From IMG/VR virus record IMGVR_UViG_3300021960_000059, positions 1-64,000 of that record: a stretch of 64,000 nucleotides of DNA; one strand, given 5' to 3'. This document shows, piece by piece, positions 28,222 through 36,134 of the stretch; positions within the stretch are counted from its first letter, which is position 1; every line of letters starts with the position of its first letter. The DNA is from a virus. The notes below the pieces were generated by a model. That model had not been told where the DNA came from and did not search any database. It saw only the letters and a list, made by a program, of their open reading frames with translations. Both the position numbers and the translations under genes were made by a program.

Positions 28222-28876
28222 AAGTTGAACCTGCTTCTGTTGCAACCCAATACTGAACACTATCGCTTTTGAAGTGTGCAATGCCAGACTTAGAGATGCT
28301 CAGTGTGTAGTCGTTTGAAATAAACTTGAGGTTCTCGATCTTAAAGATGAACTTAAACGATGCATCAGTGTCTGTATCGGACGAGATCGCAAACTCATTT
28401 GATGATGGGTTTTTGGTGTCAGTAGCAACCAACGAGACCTTACCATCTCGATTCGTGACAACCACCTCTGGCAGTCCCAACTGGTTTGCACCATTGAGAA
28501 TCTGACGATAGTTTGCCTTGCTCATTTCAAACTGAACTTCCACTGAAGGGAGTTCGATGTTCTTCTCTGGAGGTGTAGTGATCATGCTTGGATCTGCGTA
28601 GGTGTAGTTTGCCTTTGACGATCCTTCCTGAAGTGTCACTTGACGATCACCAAAGTCAAAGTCTGCTTCTTCAAACAGAGAGGATAATCCAAGGAACTGG
28701 TTCAATTCATAGATTGCAAAGTCTACTGGGAATGCCTCTGGCACTGTTGCTTGTGCCAGAATGGTCTTTTGCTCTGAGACTGTACGAATCGTACTGCCTT
28801 TCTTAAATGCCAATGACTGATTGATGGTGCTAAAATTCTTTAACACATCAAATGTCGTATCACTGATCTTCATCAT
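28214..28876 (-). CDS. 45: Sliding clamp gp45
   Basis: 220 aa, close to T4 gp45 (228 aa). It begins MMKISDTTFDVLKNFSTINQ, followed by the two-domain clamp pattern (PVDFAIYELNQFLGLSSLF in the first, VQFEMSKANYRQILNGANQL in the second). It would form a trimeric ring tethering gp43 and, bridged to gp55, activate late transcription. The ATG at 28876 has GGAG 6 nt upstream and overlaps the DUF3310-like gene end. Confidence 0.9.
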   Translation of the reverse strand: MMKISDTTFDVLKNFSTINQSLAFKKGSTIRTVSEQKTILAQATVPEAFPVDFAIYELNQFLGLSSLFEEADFDFGDRQVTLQEGSSKANYTYADPSMITTPPEKNIELPSVEVQFEMSKANYRQILNGANQLGLPEVVVTNRDGKVSLVATDTKNPSSNEFAISSDTDTDASFKFIFKIENLKFISNDYTLSISKSGIAHFKSDSVQYWVATEAGSTFE

Positions 28877-29156
28877 TTACTTCTCCATCACGGTTATTCA
28901 AATCATGTACATGTAGTTGGATTATAGCATAGTGTAACACTTTAAGCAAGTCAGCACGATTGTATCCATTCTTTTTACCGTACCGTTGTGCATACTTGAG
29001 AATGTTTCCAATACAGAATCCATCACCATGACCACTGTCTATAATGAACTCTGTTGCTTGGAACTTGTTCTTGCTGTAATGCTCACCATAAGTACCCTCA
29101 ATATACTTGAACAATTCCTTGAGGTACTTGTCTTCATCATAACGAAATTTATTCAC
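28860..29156 (-). CDS. DUF3310-like small protein
   Basis: 98 aa. FCIGNILKYAQRYGKKNGYN, then RADLLKVLHYAIIQL, matches the DUF3310 signature (GNxxKYxxRxGKK...DLxKAxHY), a small helical family common in phages and sometimes annotated as nucleotide-kinase-like. It lies directly upstream of the clamp gene (17-nt overlap) and 1 nt after the glycosyltransferase gene. The family has no proven activity known to me; proximity to replication genes suggests nucleotide metabolism. Confidence 0.7.
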   Translation of the reverse strand: MNKFRYDEDKYLKELFKYIEGTYGEHYSKNKFQATEFIIDSGHGDGFCIGNILKYAQRYGKKNGYNRADLLKVLHYAIIQLHVHDLNNRDGEVNDEDQ

Positions 29157-30017
29157 TTACTTTTTCATCCTAGAAATTTTATCCGGATCTGCTGTCGCAC
29201 TTGCATTAATCTGTGCTAGATCAGTTAAAGAACCACCAAAGGTATATGAACCAGTGTGTAATAGTTTCATCCAAGGACACATCCAAGTATCAACTCCGAC
29301 TTTCTGCATCCACTGGCAGAACATATAATCTTCTGACAAATACCGTTTTGACTTCTCGTCAATCAATGCTTGGAAGTACATCATGATTTCACGAGTACCA
29401 TCAAAGTGCTTGGTGCGGACATGATCTGGCAGATAAGAATACTCTGGATATGCTTCATCGAATTTCTTGAATGCATATTTGTCAATCATCATAAACCCAG
29501 TTCCACCTTCAAGAACTTTTACTGGTTCATCAAGACGAACTTCTCGTTGACCTTGTGCAGGATTGAATACAAAATCTCCAACATACCTTTCTAAGTTGTT
29601 GGGGTTCTCATCTGCAAATCCCTTCTCCACTGCGTGTTTGATTTTTTCCCACGCGATTGTTTTTTTAGGATAAGGTCCACACATAATGTGCTTATCATTT
29701 TCTGGATCTGTGTGATCCATTAATGCCAACATCGACAATACATCATTTGGATCAAATCCAATATCAGAGTCGATAAACATTAAGTGAGTATAGTCCGATC
29801 GCAGAAATTCATCTACACAGTAATTTCGTGCTCTTGTAATTAAAGACTCGTTAAACAGATAGAAAAACTTCACATCAATTTGATAGTGAGCACACATTTT
29901 TGCAAGATCTGCAGTCGACTTGGTATACATACCGTGACAGTTACCACCGTACATAGGAGTTGCGACAAAAACTTTTCGTTTTCTAAGATCTTCTACTTTA
30001 ACTTCTAGTTCCATCAT
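29157..30017 (-). CDS. Glycosyltransferase-like protein (GT-A fold)
   Basis: 286 aa. KVFVATPMYGGNCHGMY opens the nucleotide-binding fold. RARNYCVDEFLRSDYTHLMF precedes the DxD-type motif IDSDIGFDPNDV. GGTGFMMIDKYAFKKFDEAY fits the acceptor side, and the SEDYMFCQW acidic motif follows. Similar proteins occur in T4-like marine phages. It might modify DNA bases, host surface glycans or virion proteins; the FkbM-like enzyme nearby could act in the same route. The acceptor cannot be deduced. It ends the transcript starting after a terminator at 30055-30077. Confidence 0.7.
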   Translation of the reverse strand: MMELEVKVEDLRKRKVFVATPMYGGNCHGMYTKSTADLAKMCAHYQIDVKFFYLFNESLITRARNYCVDEFLRSDYTHLMFIDSDIGFDPNDVLSMLALMDHTDPENDKHIMCGPYPKKTIAWEKIKHAVEKGFADENPNNLERYVGDFVFNPAQGQREVRLDEPVKVLEGGTGFMMIDKYAFKKFDEAYPEYSYLPDHVRTKHFDGTREIMMYFQALIDEKSKRYLSEDYMFCQWMQKVGVDTWMCPWMKLLHTGSYTFGGSLTDLAQINASATADPDKISRMKK

Positions 30018-30054
30018 TCACCTTATTTTTGAATACTATAATACATTGTAAACG

Positions 30055-30077
30055 AAAAAGGGGTCTGAGTCAACCCC
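30055..30077 (-). terminator. Rho-independent terminator after the CobS-like gene
   Basis: GGGGT-TGACTCAG-ACCCC followed by TTTTT on the minus strand, 22 nt downstream of the CobS-like stop. Confidence 0.8.
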
Positions 30078-30098
30078 TTAGTTATTTATTTAGTCTCC

Positions 30099-31232
30099 TT
30101 AAAAAGGAACATTGGCATCGTCAGGAAACTTTTCATCATCGCTCATTAGGACACCCGCATCGATCTTCGCGTAGAGATCGCGGAACGACTGCTTGGTGTC
30201 GTCGTCGAAACGATTGATACACATATCAATGGCAGTCATACGATCCTCAAAGATCGAGTATGCCTTTGCGATGTGAACCAGACGACGAGTCGAGATCACC
30301 TCGTCAACACCACCATCGTAGAATGTCTTACGAATGATGTCTGCCCAATCGACTAACTTCTCACAGTAGTCACCGTCATCGACACCCAAGTCGGCAAACA
30401 CCTTGCCGAGAATCTTTTTCTCGATTGTTGGTGTTGGGTAGTCCTGCTCACAAGTAATTGGGAAACGTTCCAAGAATGCTTCGTTCATTACGTTAGTACC
30501 GATGAACCGTCCATCCTCTGAACCCTTACCTTTGGTGTTACCAGTTGCGACAACTGTAAAACCATCAGCAGGTGTGATGAACTCACCAGTCTTCTTGATG
30601 AAGTATCCCTTACCTTCAAGGATTGACTGCAGACACATAATCTTTGCAGGGTTTGCAAGATCAATCTCATCGAGGAGTAGGACTGCACCCTTTTCCATTG
30701 CAGCGATCACTGGACCTTTGAAGAACTTGGTCTCACCTGCAACCAGACGGAAACCACCGATCAAGTCATCTTCATCTGTCTCCAGAGTGAAGTTCACACG
30801 GATGACTTCACGACGAGTCTTGGCACATGCTTGCTCAACAGAGAAAGTCTTACCGTTACCAGACAGACCAGTAACATACACTGGATAGAACATGCCAGAC
30901 TTGATGATCTTTTCAACAGTCTTGTAGTTACCGAATGGAACGAACAGGGGATCGACTGAAGGGACTAGGTTCTCTTTGAACCCGTCGAACTCAGCAGTCA
31001 GAGTCGCAGAAGTGTTTGCAACTGGTGCCTCAACCTTTGGTGTAAACTTCAGAAGCATCGGCACTTCATATAGACCACGACCTACTCGCATGTCTGTGTT
31101 ATTGAAAATGAAGGATGGTTTACGGAAACCTTTCTCTTCGCAGAGATCAACGATCTGTGCTTTGGTTGCGGTAGTACCGAACTTCTCATTGATTGCCTCG
31201 ATCAAGGCAGTTTGTGGACGATTCAAATTCAT
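30099..31232 (-). CDS. CobS-like/MoxR-type AAA+ ATPase
   Basis: 377 aa from the ATG at 31232 (MNLNRPQTALIEAINEKFG). A ~100-residue N-terminal domain precedes the AAA+ core: Walker A GLSGNGKTFSVE, Walker B GAVLLLDEIDLANP, sensor 1 TVVATGNTKGKG and EAFLERFP. This is the CbbQ/NorQ/CobS branch. Related genes are called cobS in cyanophages, though a role in cobalamin synthesis is not established. The gene upstream (31306-33489) encodes a vWA protein, the usual partner of MoxR-type ATPases. Its own early promoter and leader box precede it. Confidence 0.8.
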   Translation of the reverse strand: MNLNRPQTALIEAINEKFGTTATKAQIVDLCEEKGFRKPSFIFNNTDMRVGRGLYEVPMLLKFTPKVEAPVANTSATLTAEFDGFKENLVPSVDPLFVPFGNYKTVEKIIKSGMFYPVYVTGLSGNGKTFSVEQACAKTRREVIRVNFTLETDEDDLIGGFRLVAGETKFFKGPVIAAMEKGAVLLLDEIDLANPAKIMCLQSILEGKGYFIKKTGEFITPADGFTVVATGNTKGKGSEDGRFIGTNVMNEAFLERFPITCEQDYPTPTIEKKILGKVFADLGVDDGDYCEKLVDWADIIRKTFYDGGVDEVISTRRLVHIAKAYSIFEDRMTAIDMCINRFDDDTKQSFRDLYAKIDAGVLMSDDEKFPDDANVPF

Positions 31233-31261
31233 AATATATTCCTCTCTCAATCAACATAGGT

Positions 31262-31267
31262 AGTATC
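31262..31267 (-). promoter_or_regulatory. Early promoter (extended -10) of the CobS-like gene
   Basis: TGA-GATACT (extended -10, hexamer 31267-31262) is followed by ACCTAT and the leader box GTTGATTGAGAGAG, identical over 19 nt to the region downstream of the promoter at 23601. No good -35 is visible. Confidence 0.6.
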
Positions 31268-31305
31268 TCATATTCGACACCACCTGTATAATGGTATTTT
31301 TCTAT

Positions 31306-33489
31306 CTAAGCAACCATCTCGATAAACTGTGTCAATAACACTCGTGAAGTCTTGCGGTTGGCATTTGCTTTCTTGAATGCGGTACGGATCTGACCGACCT
31401 TTGCATCATCTGCGACTTCAATTGCACCGTTTGAAGTCTCAAGGTTCTTACCTCCCTGAAGAGCAAAGAATTTGTCATACCCACAGTTTGGAATCGTGGT
31501 GAACTTGTTTTTCTTGAGGTCTTCGTTGAGTTTAGATACTTGCTCATAGGACAATCCTGCACTACGCAGATCAGACATCAACGAACGCTTGTTCTGCGGA
31601 AGGATGCGGTATCCAATAGCGTTTGATCCAGTGTGATCGCGGAACAACTCAAGCAATGACTTGGTGTAACCGTTGCGATCTTGCAGACGGTATTGCTTCT
31701 TAGTCACAGGGTCAATGAACTTGACAATGTTGTACTTAATACCAAGATGCCAGATCGCAACATTAGTGCGAGGGTTCCCATTCATGTTAATGATCTTTGC
31801 TTCAATCGGGTGCGAGTCACCATCTGTTAAGAACACAGTGTTGACGATATCCAAACGGTTCGACTTCTGGAACTCTTTGTGAATCTGGACACCTGCCATG
31901 ATAGCATCATCGAGTGGCGTACCACCTAAGTAGAACTCCCAAGGCAAGTAGTACGACACATCCTTGCTGTAGTTCTGACCGATTGCCAAAAGCATCTGAG
32001 CCATCTTGGTGAACTCAGCACGATTCATCCGATTGTTGAAGAACTCCATCAAACGGAATCCGGTTTTGTACTGGAGTGTGTTCACATCAACATTGTTGAC
32101 TGTATCAATAACACCAGACTCACCACTACGATCAAACCGATCAGAGAACGCATACACACGGTATGGGATGTTGACTTGACGACAGAACATCACGAGGTTC
32201 AGTAACTGATCAATCGTTGGTTTCATGTGCTTATGCATTGAACCAGACCAATCGAGGTAGAGTACCATGCCGTGGTTCTTACCTTCTGGAGTCACAGACA
32301 TCTTGCGGAAGATGTCGTCAGAGAACTTGTAGTTGTTCATCTTGACAGGACAGATCACACCAGTTTTTGCAAGAGTAGTACGGGCATACTCAGATGCCTT
32401 CTTCTTCATCTCAAACTCTTTGACCATGTAGTTCACAGTCTTCTTGTTTTCAGTCTGGAACTTCTTCCACAACTGCTCGCCGTAGTTTGCAAGGTGTGCT
32501 CTTTGCTCACCATATCCACCCGGATTATTACCGAATGCCATTACCTTCTTGTAATCGATGATTAGATTATCAACCTTGTTTGTGTTCAAACGCAGGTTGT
32601 AGACCTTGGTGTCAGAGTTGTTACCGAACTCTTTACGAATGTTAGAGTGGAGTGCTTCTTCAGTTTTAGAGATAGGTTCGTCAGTTAGTTCAGATGATTC
32701 TCCATCATCTTCTTCCTCGCCCTCACCGTCTTCATCAGAAGAATCAGACTCATTCTCTTCTTCATCGGCATCTTCTCCAGTGTCTGTGCCTTGCGACTCG
32801 TTGCCTTCCTGCTCCTCATCGTCATCGTTATCCATCTCCCAATCATCTTGACCGAAACCGTCAGTCTCGACTTCCTCAGTCTGAGTCTGACCCTCGTCTT
32901 GCATTTGCTCTTGTTCTTCTTGTTGCTTCTGCATCTCTTCTTCTTTCTTTGCTTTTTCTTCAGCAAACAAACGATCTGCAATATCAACAACTTGTTCCCA
33001 AGTGACACAATCTTCGATCTCTTTGATCCAATGCATCTCATCTTTTTCGATGCGAACACCAGAGGTCTGACCACACTTGAAGTAAGTATTTATGCGGTCA
33101 ATCAGATCGAATGTGTTGATCTCTGCCATGCTCGCGCCAAAGAAACCATCTGCCATCAACTTCTTGTAAGAGTTGATGAAGTTTCGACGCAGACCGGGGT
33201 ACTTGTTCTGAACGAGACGCTCGATACGGGCATCTTCGATTACATTCAAGAAAGACTTATATGCGCGTCCGCGATCACAGACCGCATCGTGCCAACCGTC
33301 TTCTGGAGTGTAGAGTGCGTGACCGACTTCATGACCGATGAAGTGATCGTAGTTGTCGCCAGTGAGATCATCCCACAATGGCAGAGTCAGCACTCGATCT
33401 TTCACATTGAAAGACGCTGTTGGTGCGTTCTCATGAACCACTGTGATGTTCTCAGCAGCAAGGAGTTTAGCGAGAATGTCTTTTTGCAT
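31306..33489 (-). CDS. vWA-domain protein with N-terminal HExxH protease motif (CobT/MoxR-partner type)
   Basis: 727 aa. An N-terminal metallopeptidase-like motif HEVGH (53-57) followed by ALYTPEDG opens the protein. A very acidic low-complexity linker (roughly residues 195-285, many Glu and Asp) comes next. The C-terminal half is a von Willebrand A domain with MIDAS (LYLDWSGSMHKHM, later NTVFLTDGDS). vWA proteins pair with MoxR/CobS-like ATPases as chelatase-like or remodelling complexes, and the ATPase is the next gene. Architecture resembles CobT plus a peptidase. Substrate and role in infection are unknown. A good early promoter lies directly upstream. Confidence 0.75.
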   Translation of the reverse strand: MQKDILAKLLAAENITVVHENAPTASFNVKDRVLTLPLWDDLTGDNYDHFIGHEVGHALYTPEDGWHDAVCDRGRAYKSFLNVIEDARIERLVQNKYPGLRRNFINSYKKLMADGFFGASMAEINTFDLIDRINTYFKCGQTSGVRIEKDEMHWIKEIEDCVTWEQVVDIADRLFAEEKAKKEEEMQKQQEEQEQMQDEGQTQTEEVETDGFGQDDWEMDNDDDEEQEGNESQGTDTGEDADEEENESDSSDEDGEGEEEDDGESSELTDEPISKTEEALHSNIRKEFGNNSDTKVYNLRLNTNKVDNLIIDYKKVMAFGNNPGGYGEQRAHLANYGEQLWKKFQTENKKTVNYMVKEFEMKKKASEYARTTLAKTGVICPVKMNNYKFSDDIFRKMSVTPEGKNHGMVLYLDWSGSMHKHMKPTIDQLLNLVMFCRQVNIPYRVYAFSDRFDRSGESGVIDTVNNVDVNTLQYKTGFRLMEFFNNRMNRAEFTKMAQMLLAIGQNYSKDVSYYLPWEFYLGGTPLDDAIMAGVQIHKEFQKSNRLDIVNTVFLTDGDSHPIEAKIINMNGNPRTNVAIWHLGIKYNIVKFIDPVTKKQYRLQDRNGYTKSLLELFRDHTGSNAIGYRILPQNKRSLMSDLRSAGLSYEQVSKLNEDLKKNKFTTIPNCGYDKFFALQGGKNLETSNGAIEVADDAKVGQIRTAFKKANANRKTSRVLLTQFIEMVA

Positions 33490-33515
33490 AGGTGTTACCT
33501 CTCATTTACAGAACC

Positions 33516-33544
33516 AGTTTAATCGATTCTTAGAGTAGAGTCAA
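33516..33544 (-). promoter_or_regulatory. Early sigma70 promoter of the vWA-protease gene
   Basis: TTGACT (33544-33539), 17-nt spacer, TAAACT (33521-33516); then GGTTCT and GTAAATGAGAGG, a looser form of the early leader box. The 33490-33597 stretch contains no gene. Confidence 0.7.
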
Positions 33545-33597
33545 CACCTAAATGCAAAAAAGTTGAGATTATTTTGTTATAAGGTTATAACTAAAAG

Positions 33598-34734
33598 TTA
33601 TAAGGGAAGGGTAGCACCAAGTGTTCTTTTGCCTTCAATGATACCCTCAATGCGTCTCTCAACCATCTCAGCATACTCTGGGTTGAGTTCACACAGAATC
33701 GAGTTACGATCATGTAGATACGCAACACCTGCTGTCGTACCCGAACCACCGAATGGATCAAGCACCGTTCCACCCTCTGGACAACCTGCGAGAATACAGG
33801 GTTCGATCAGTTCTGGCGGGAATGTGGCAAAGTGCGCTCCCTTGAATGCCTTTGGCGGAACAGTCCACACACTACGCTTATTAGCAGTCTCATACGACTT
33901 CTCAAGTCCACTGTGCGGTTGTAGTCCTGTACCTGAGTTATGATACTTACCATTCGTTCTATCGCGTGTTCCCCAATCCTGCTTGACAGGTTGCTTGATT
34001 GCCTCGTAGTCGTAGTAGTATTTCTTCGACTTACTCAATAGAAAGATGTACTCGTGTGCTTTCGTACAGCGATCACGAACTGACTCTGGCATCGGATTTG
34101 GTTTGTTCCAGATGATGTCTTGGCGTAGATACCAACCGTCTGCTCGTAGAGCAAATGCTACCATCCAAGGAATGCCGATCAAGTCCTTTGGTTTAAGTCC
34201 AATCTCATGTGCCTTGACAGGTCTCAGATCACCAAGGATAGTTCCTTGTGAAGTTCCTTGCTTGGTTCCTTCGATACCCTTTTCGTTTGATGAACCATCA
34301 GCATTACGATTCTTACCAGAACCCGCATACGAATCGCCAAGGTTCAACCACACTGTGCCATCGTCCTTCAATACACGACGAATCTCGCGGAACAGTTTGA
34401 CTAGATTATCACAGAACTCTTCTGGCGTTTCTTCCAATCCGAACTGTGAGTCCTCACGAACTGCTCCACACTTCTTACACTCGTTCTTGTAGATAGCATC
34501 ACCGACTGCGTGACCCTTGTCATCCATTCCTTTGTGACCTGTTGTCGTTGTATCGCCAACCTTAGAGTCTCGCATGTGATTGCATTCTGGATCACCACCT
34601 ACCCACTTGCCAGTGCCATAGTCTCGTAATCCAAAGTATGGCGGTGATGTCACCACCGTGTTCACACTCTGATCGGGGAGAGACTTGATCGTCTCGCGAT
34701 TGTCCCCAACCAGAACATCATAAGTTACCTTCAC
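33598..34734 (-). CDS. DNA methyltransferase of beta class (N4-cytosine or N6-adenine)
   Basis: 378 aa. Motif IV is TSPPYFGLRDYG near the N-terminus (about 30-41), and motif I, LDPFGGSGTTAGVAYL, is near the C-terminus, the beta-class order. A Cys/His cluster (ECNHMRD, then CKKCGAV) lies between motif IV and the body, perhaps a zinc finger for target recognition. No partner endonuclease is adjacent, so it is probably an orphan enzyme protecting phage DNA. SPPY is more frequent in N4-cytosine enzymes. It overlaps the kinase/nucleotidyltransferase gene by 4 nt. Confidence 0.85.
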   Translation of the reverse strand: MKVTYDVLVGDNRETIKSLPDQSVNTVVTSPPYFGLRDYGTGKWVGGDPECNHMRDSKVGDTTTTGHKGMDDKGHAVGDAIYKNECKKCGAVREDSQFGLEETPEEFCDNLVKLFREIRRVLKDDGTVWLNLGDSYAGSGKNRNADGSSNEKGIEGTKQGTSQGTILGDLRPVKAHEIGLKPKDLIGIPWMVAFALRADGWYLRQDIIWNKPNPMPESVRDRCTKAHEYIFLLSKSKKYYYDYEAIKQPVKQDWGTRDRTNGKYHNSGTGLQPHSGLEKSYETANKRSVWTVPPKAFKGAHFATFPPELIEPCILAGCPEGGTVLDPFGGSGTTAGVAYLHDRNSILCELNPEYAEMVERRIEGIIEGKRTLGATLPL

Positions 34735-35507
34735 TTATCGTATCCCATTTCCTTACGAATCTTTGTGGCAGAGATGTCATGAATCTCATCAGTGAATACT
34801 TCTTGCTCGATCTTGTATCCCACATCGCGTCCATAGGTAATGTTGACGACATTCGGTACGAGCATGATTGTGTACTCATTGTTATAAGTATACCCGTATT
34901 CCGAAAGTTTTTCAATGATTTTTTCTTTCACAAACTCAAAGTCAAATGGGTTAGAGTCGTTCCATCCTTGGCAGTCACGAACTTGAATAGCAACCTGTCC
35001 TGTCTTTGCGAGTGCGCGTTCAAACAGTGCTAAGTGTCCATCGTGGAATGGTTGCCACCGTCCAAGCATCTGAGTCGTTTCTTTACGCCATGAAAAAGGT
35101 TGTAGATGCCCAGAAATCAACTGTGACTGTGCGTCTGATTCCATCTGCTCAAAGCGGAAGTCGATGCCATCCAAATTTGGATACTCAAATGCTTTGTTGG
35201 TATCCTCGTAACGCCCTTCTGTGATTGTATCCATAAACACAACCACATCAGCACTCACGATGTCTCGTAGTGCTTGAGTAGGACATACAAAGTCGAGGAT
35301 TGCCCATTGCTTCTTAGAGTCCTTACCAAGTTGCTTCATGCGTTCTGCTTGGCGACGACGACCCATCTCGGAGAAGTCCCAATCGTTGAACATCTCACGC
35401 ACTTGATCTGCGTTGTAGTGATCTGCGTCTAACTTCTTAGACAGTTTGTTTGCTAAAGTGGACTTGCCACTCCCCGGTAAACCAAAAACAAGAATGGTCT
35501 TTGCCAT
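34731..35507 (-). CDS. Fusion of an APS-kinase-like P-loop kinase and a nucleotidyltransferase
   Basis: 258 aa. Residues 1-130: Walker A FGLPGSGKSTLANKL, then YNADQVREMFNDWDFSEMGR and DFVCPT, the layout of adenylylsulfate kinases (CysC). Residues ~140-258: GRWQPFHDGHLALFERAL (HIGH-type motif) and ISATKIRKEM, as in NMN adenylyltransferases such as NadM. The order kinase then adenylyltransferase is the reverse of NadR. The sugar or nucleotide substrate is uncertain. Possibilities are NAD salvage during infection or synthesis of a modified nucleotide for DNA or tRNA. It is coupled to the DNA methyltransferase gene. Confidence 0.75.
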   Translation of the reverse strand: MAKTILVFGLPGSGKSTLANKLSKKLDADHYNADQVREMFNDWDFSEMGRRRQAERMKQLGKDSKKQWAILDFVCPTQALRDIVSADVVVFMDTITEGRYEDTNKAFEYPNLDGIDFRFEQMESDAQSQLISGHLQPFSWRKETTQMLGRWQPFHDGHLALFERALAKTGQVAIQVRDCQGWNDSNPFDFEFVKEKIIEKLSEYGYTYNNEYTIMLVPNVVNITYGRDVGYKIEQEVFTDEIHDISATKIRKEMGYDK

Positions 35508-36133
35508 TATTCTTCGTCTCCTTCAATTAAAAATGATACTGTGTCATCAACAATTTCATCTTGTCTCTCACAAATCCATTCATAGAGAACCTCACGAAAC
35601 TCCTCTTCCTTTGCCTCACCGACTTCATCATCGCGCCAACACTCATCGTCTTCGTCCCATCCTTCTGCAATCTCTGGATATCGGTGGAAAATCATATTGC
35701 GAATGTCTTCATCATCATCTTCCGCACCGTCCTCAACCTCGTCATTAGTATACACATACGCACCAATGAAATTAGGCATCTCGTCCTCGTAACGCATTGA
35801 CCACACAATCTTGTCGTCTAATTTGTTCAGTTCCTTCACCAACTTTTTTACACCAGACTCAGGAGGTGACCATGCGGATTCTGTGCGGATTGTCATATCG
35901 TCTTGATCAAACTCTTCGATATAACACCACTTTGATCCGATATTTTCTGTCGTCCAAGAATACTGTTTTACATCTTCAGATGTGATATCTCCTGCGACGA
36001 ACATGTCTGCAAACCACCGTCTGCCATAGTCATCAACTTGTTCTTCGCAACGATCATACATCTCGATCAATCTTGCTTTCGCATCATCATTGATCATATG
36101 AAAATTTATTATTGAATATACATGATTTGCCAT
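35507..36133 (-). CDS. Acidic YubB/Api92-like protein
   Basis: 208 aa. MANHVYSIINFHMINDDAKA opens a ferredoxin-like fold, and IRTESAWSPPESGVKKLVKE carries the W-x-P-P segment typical of YubB/api92-like phage and plasmid proteins. The C-terminal third is extremely acidic (EVEDGAEDDDEDIRNMIFHR and more), which could mimic DNA, but the same bias may be structural. It lies between dam and the fusion kinase, with 1-nt spacing to the former and a 1-nt overlap with the latter. The function is unknown. Confidence 0.6.
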   Translation of the reverse strand: MANHVYSIINFHMINDDAKARLIEMYDRCEEQVDDYGRRWFADMFVAGDITSEDVKQYSWTTENIGSKWCYIEEFDQDDMTIRTESAWSPPESGVKKLVKELNKLDDKIVWSMRYEDEMPNFIGAYVYTNDEVEDGAEDDDEDIRNMIFHRYPEIAEGWDEDDECWRDDEVGEAKEEEFREVLYEWICERQDEIVDDTVSFLIEGDEE

Positions 36134-36134
36134 A

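Noticed and set aside
30078-30092. TAAATAAATA near the CobS-like stop as a late promoter
   Set aside because: Poor match to TATAAATA and immediately followed by a strong terminator, so it would give no useful transcript.
32694-33522. Plus-strand frames rich in Leu, Phe and Ser opposite the vWA gene
   Set aside because: They mirror the acidic Glu/Asp codons of the linker (GAA/GAT read as TTC/ATC on the other strand); no ribosome sites and against the direction of all genes.
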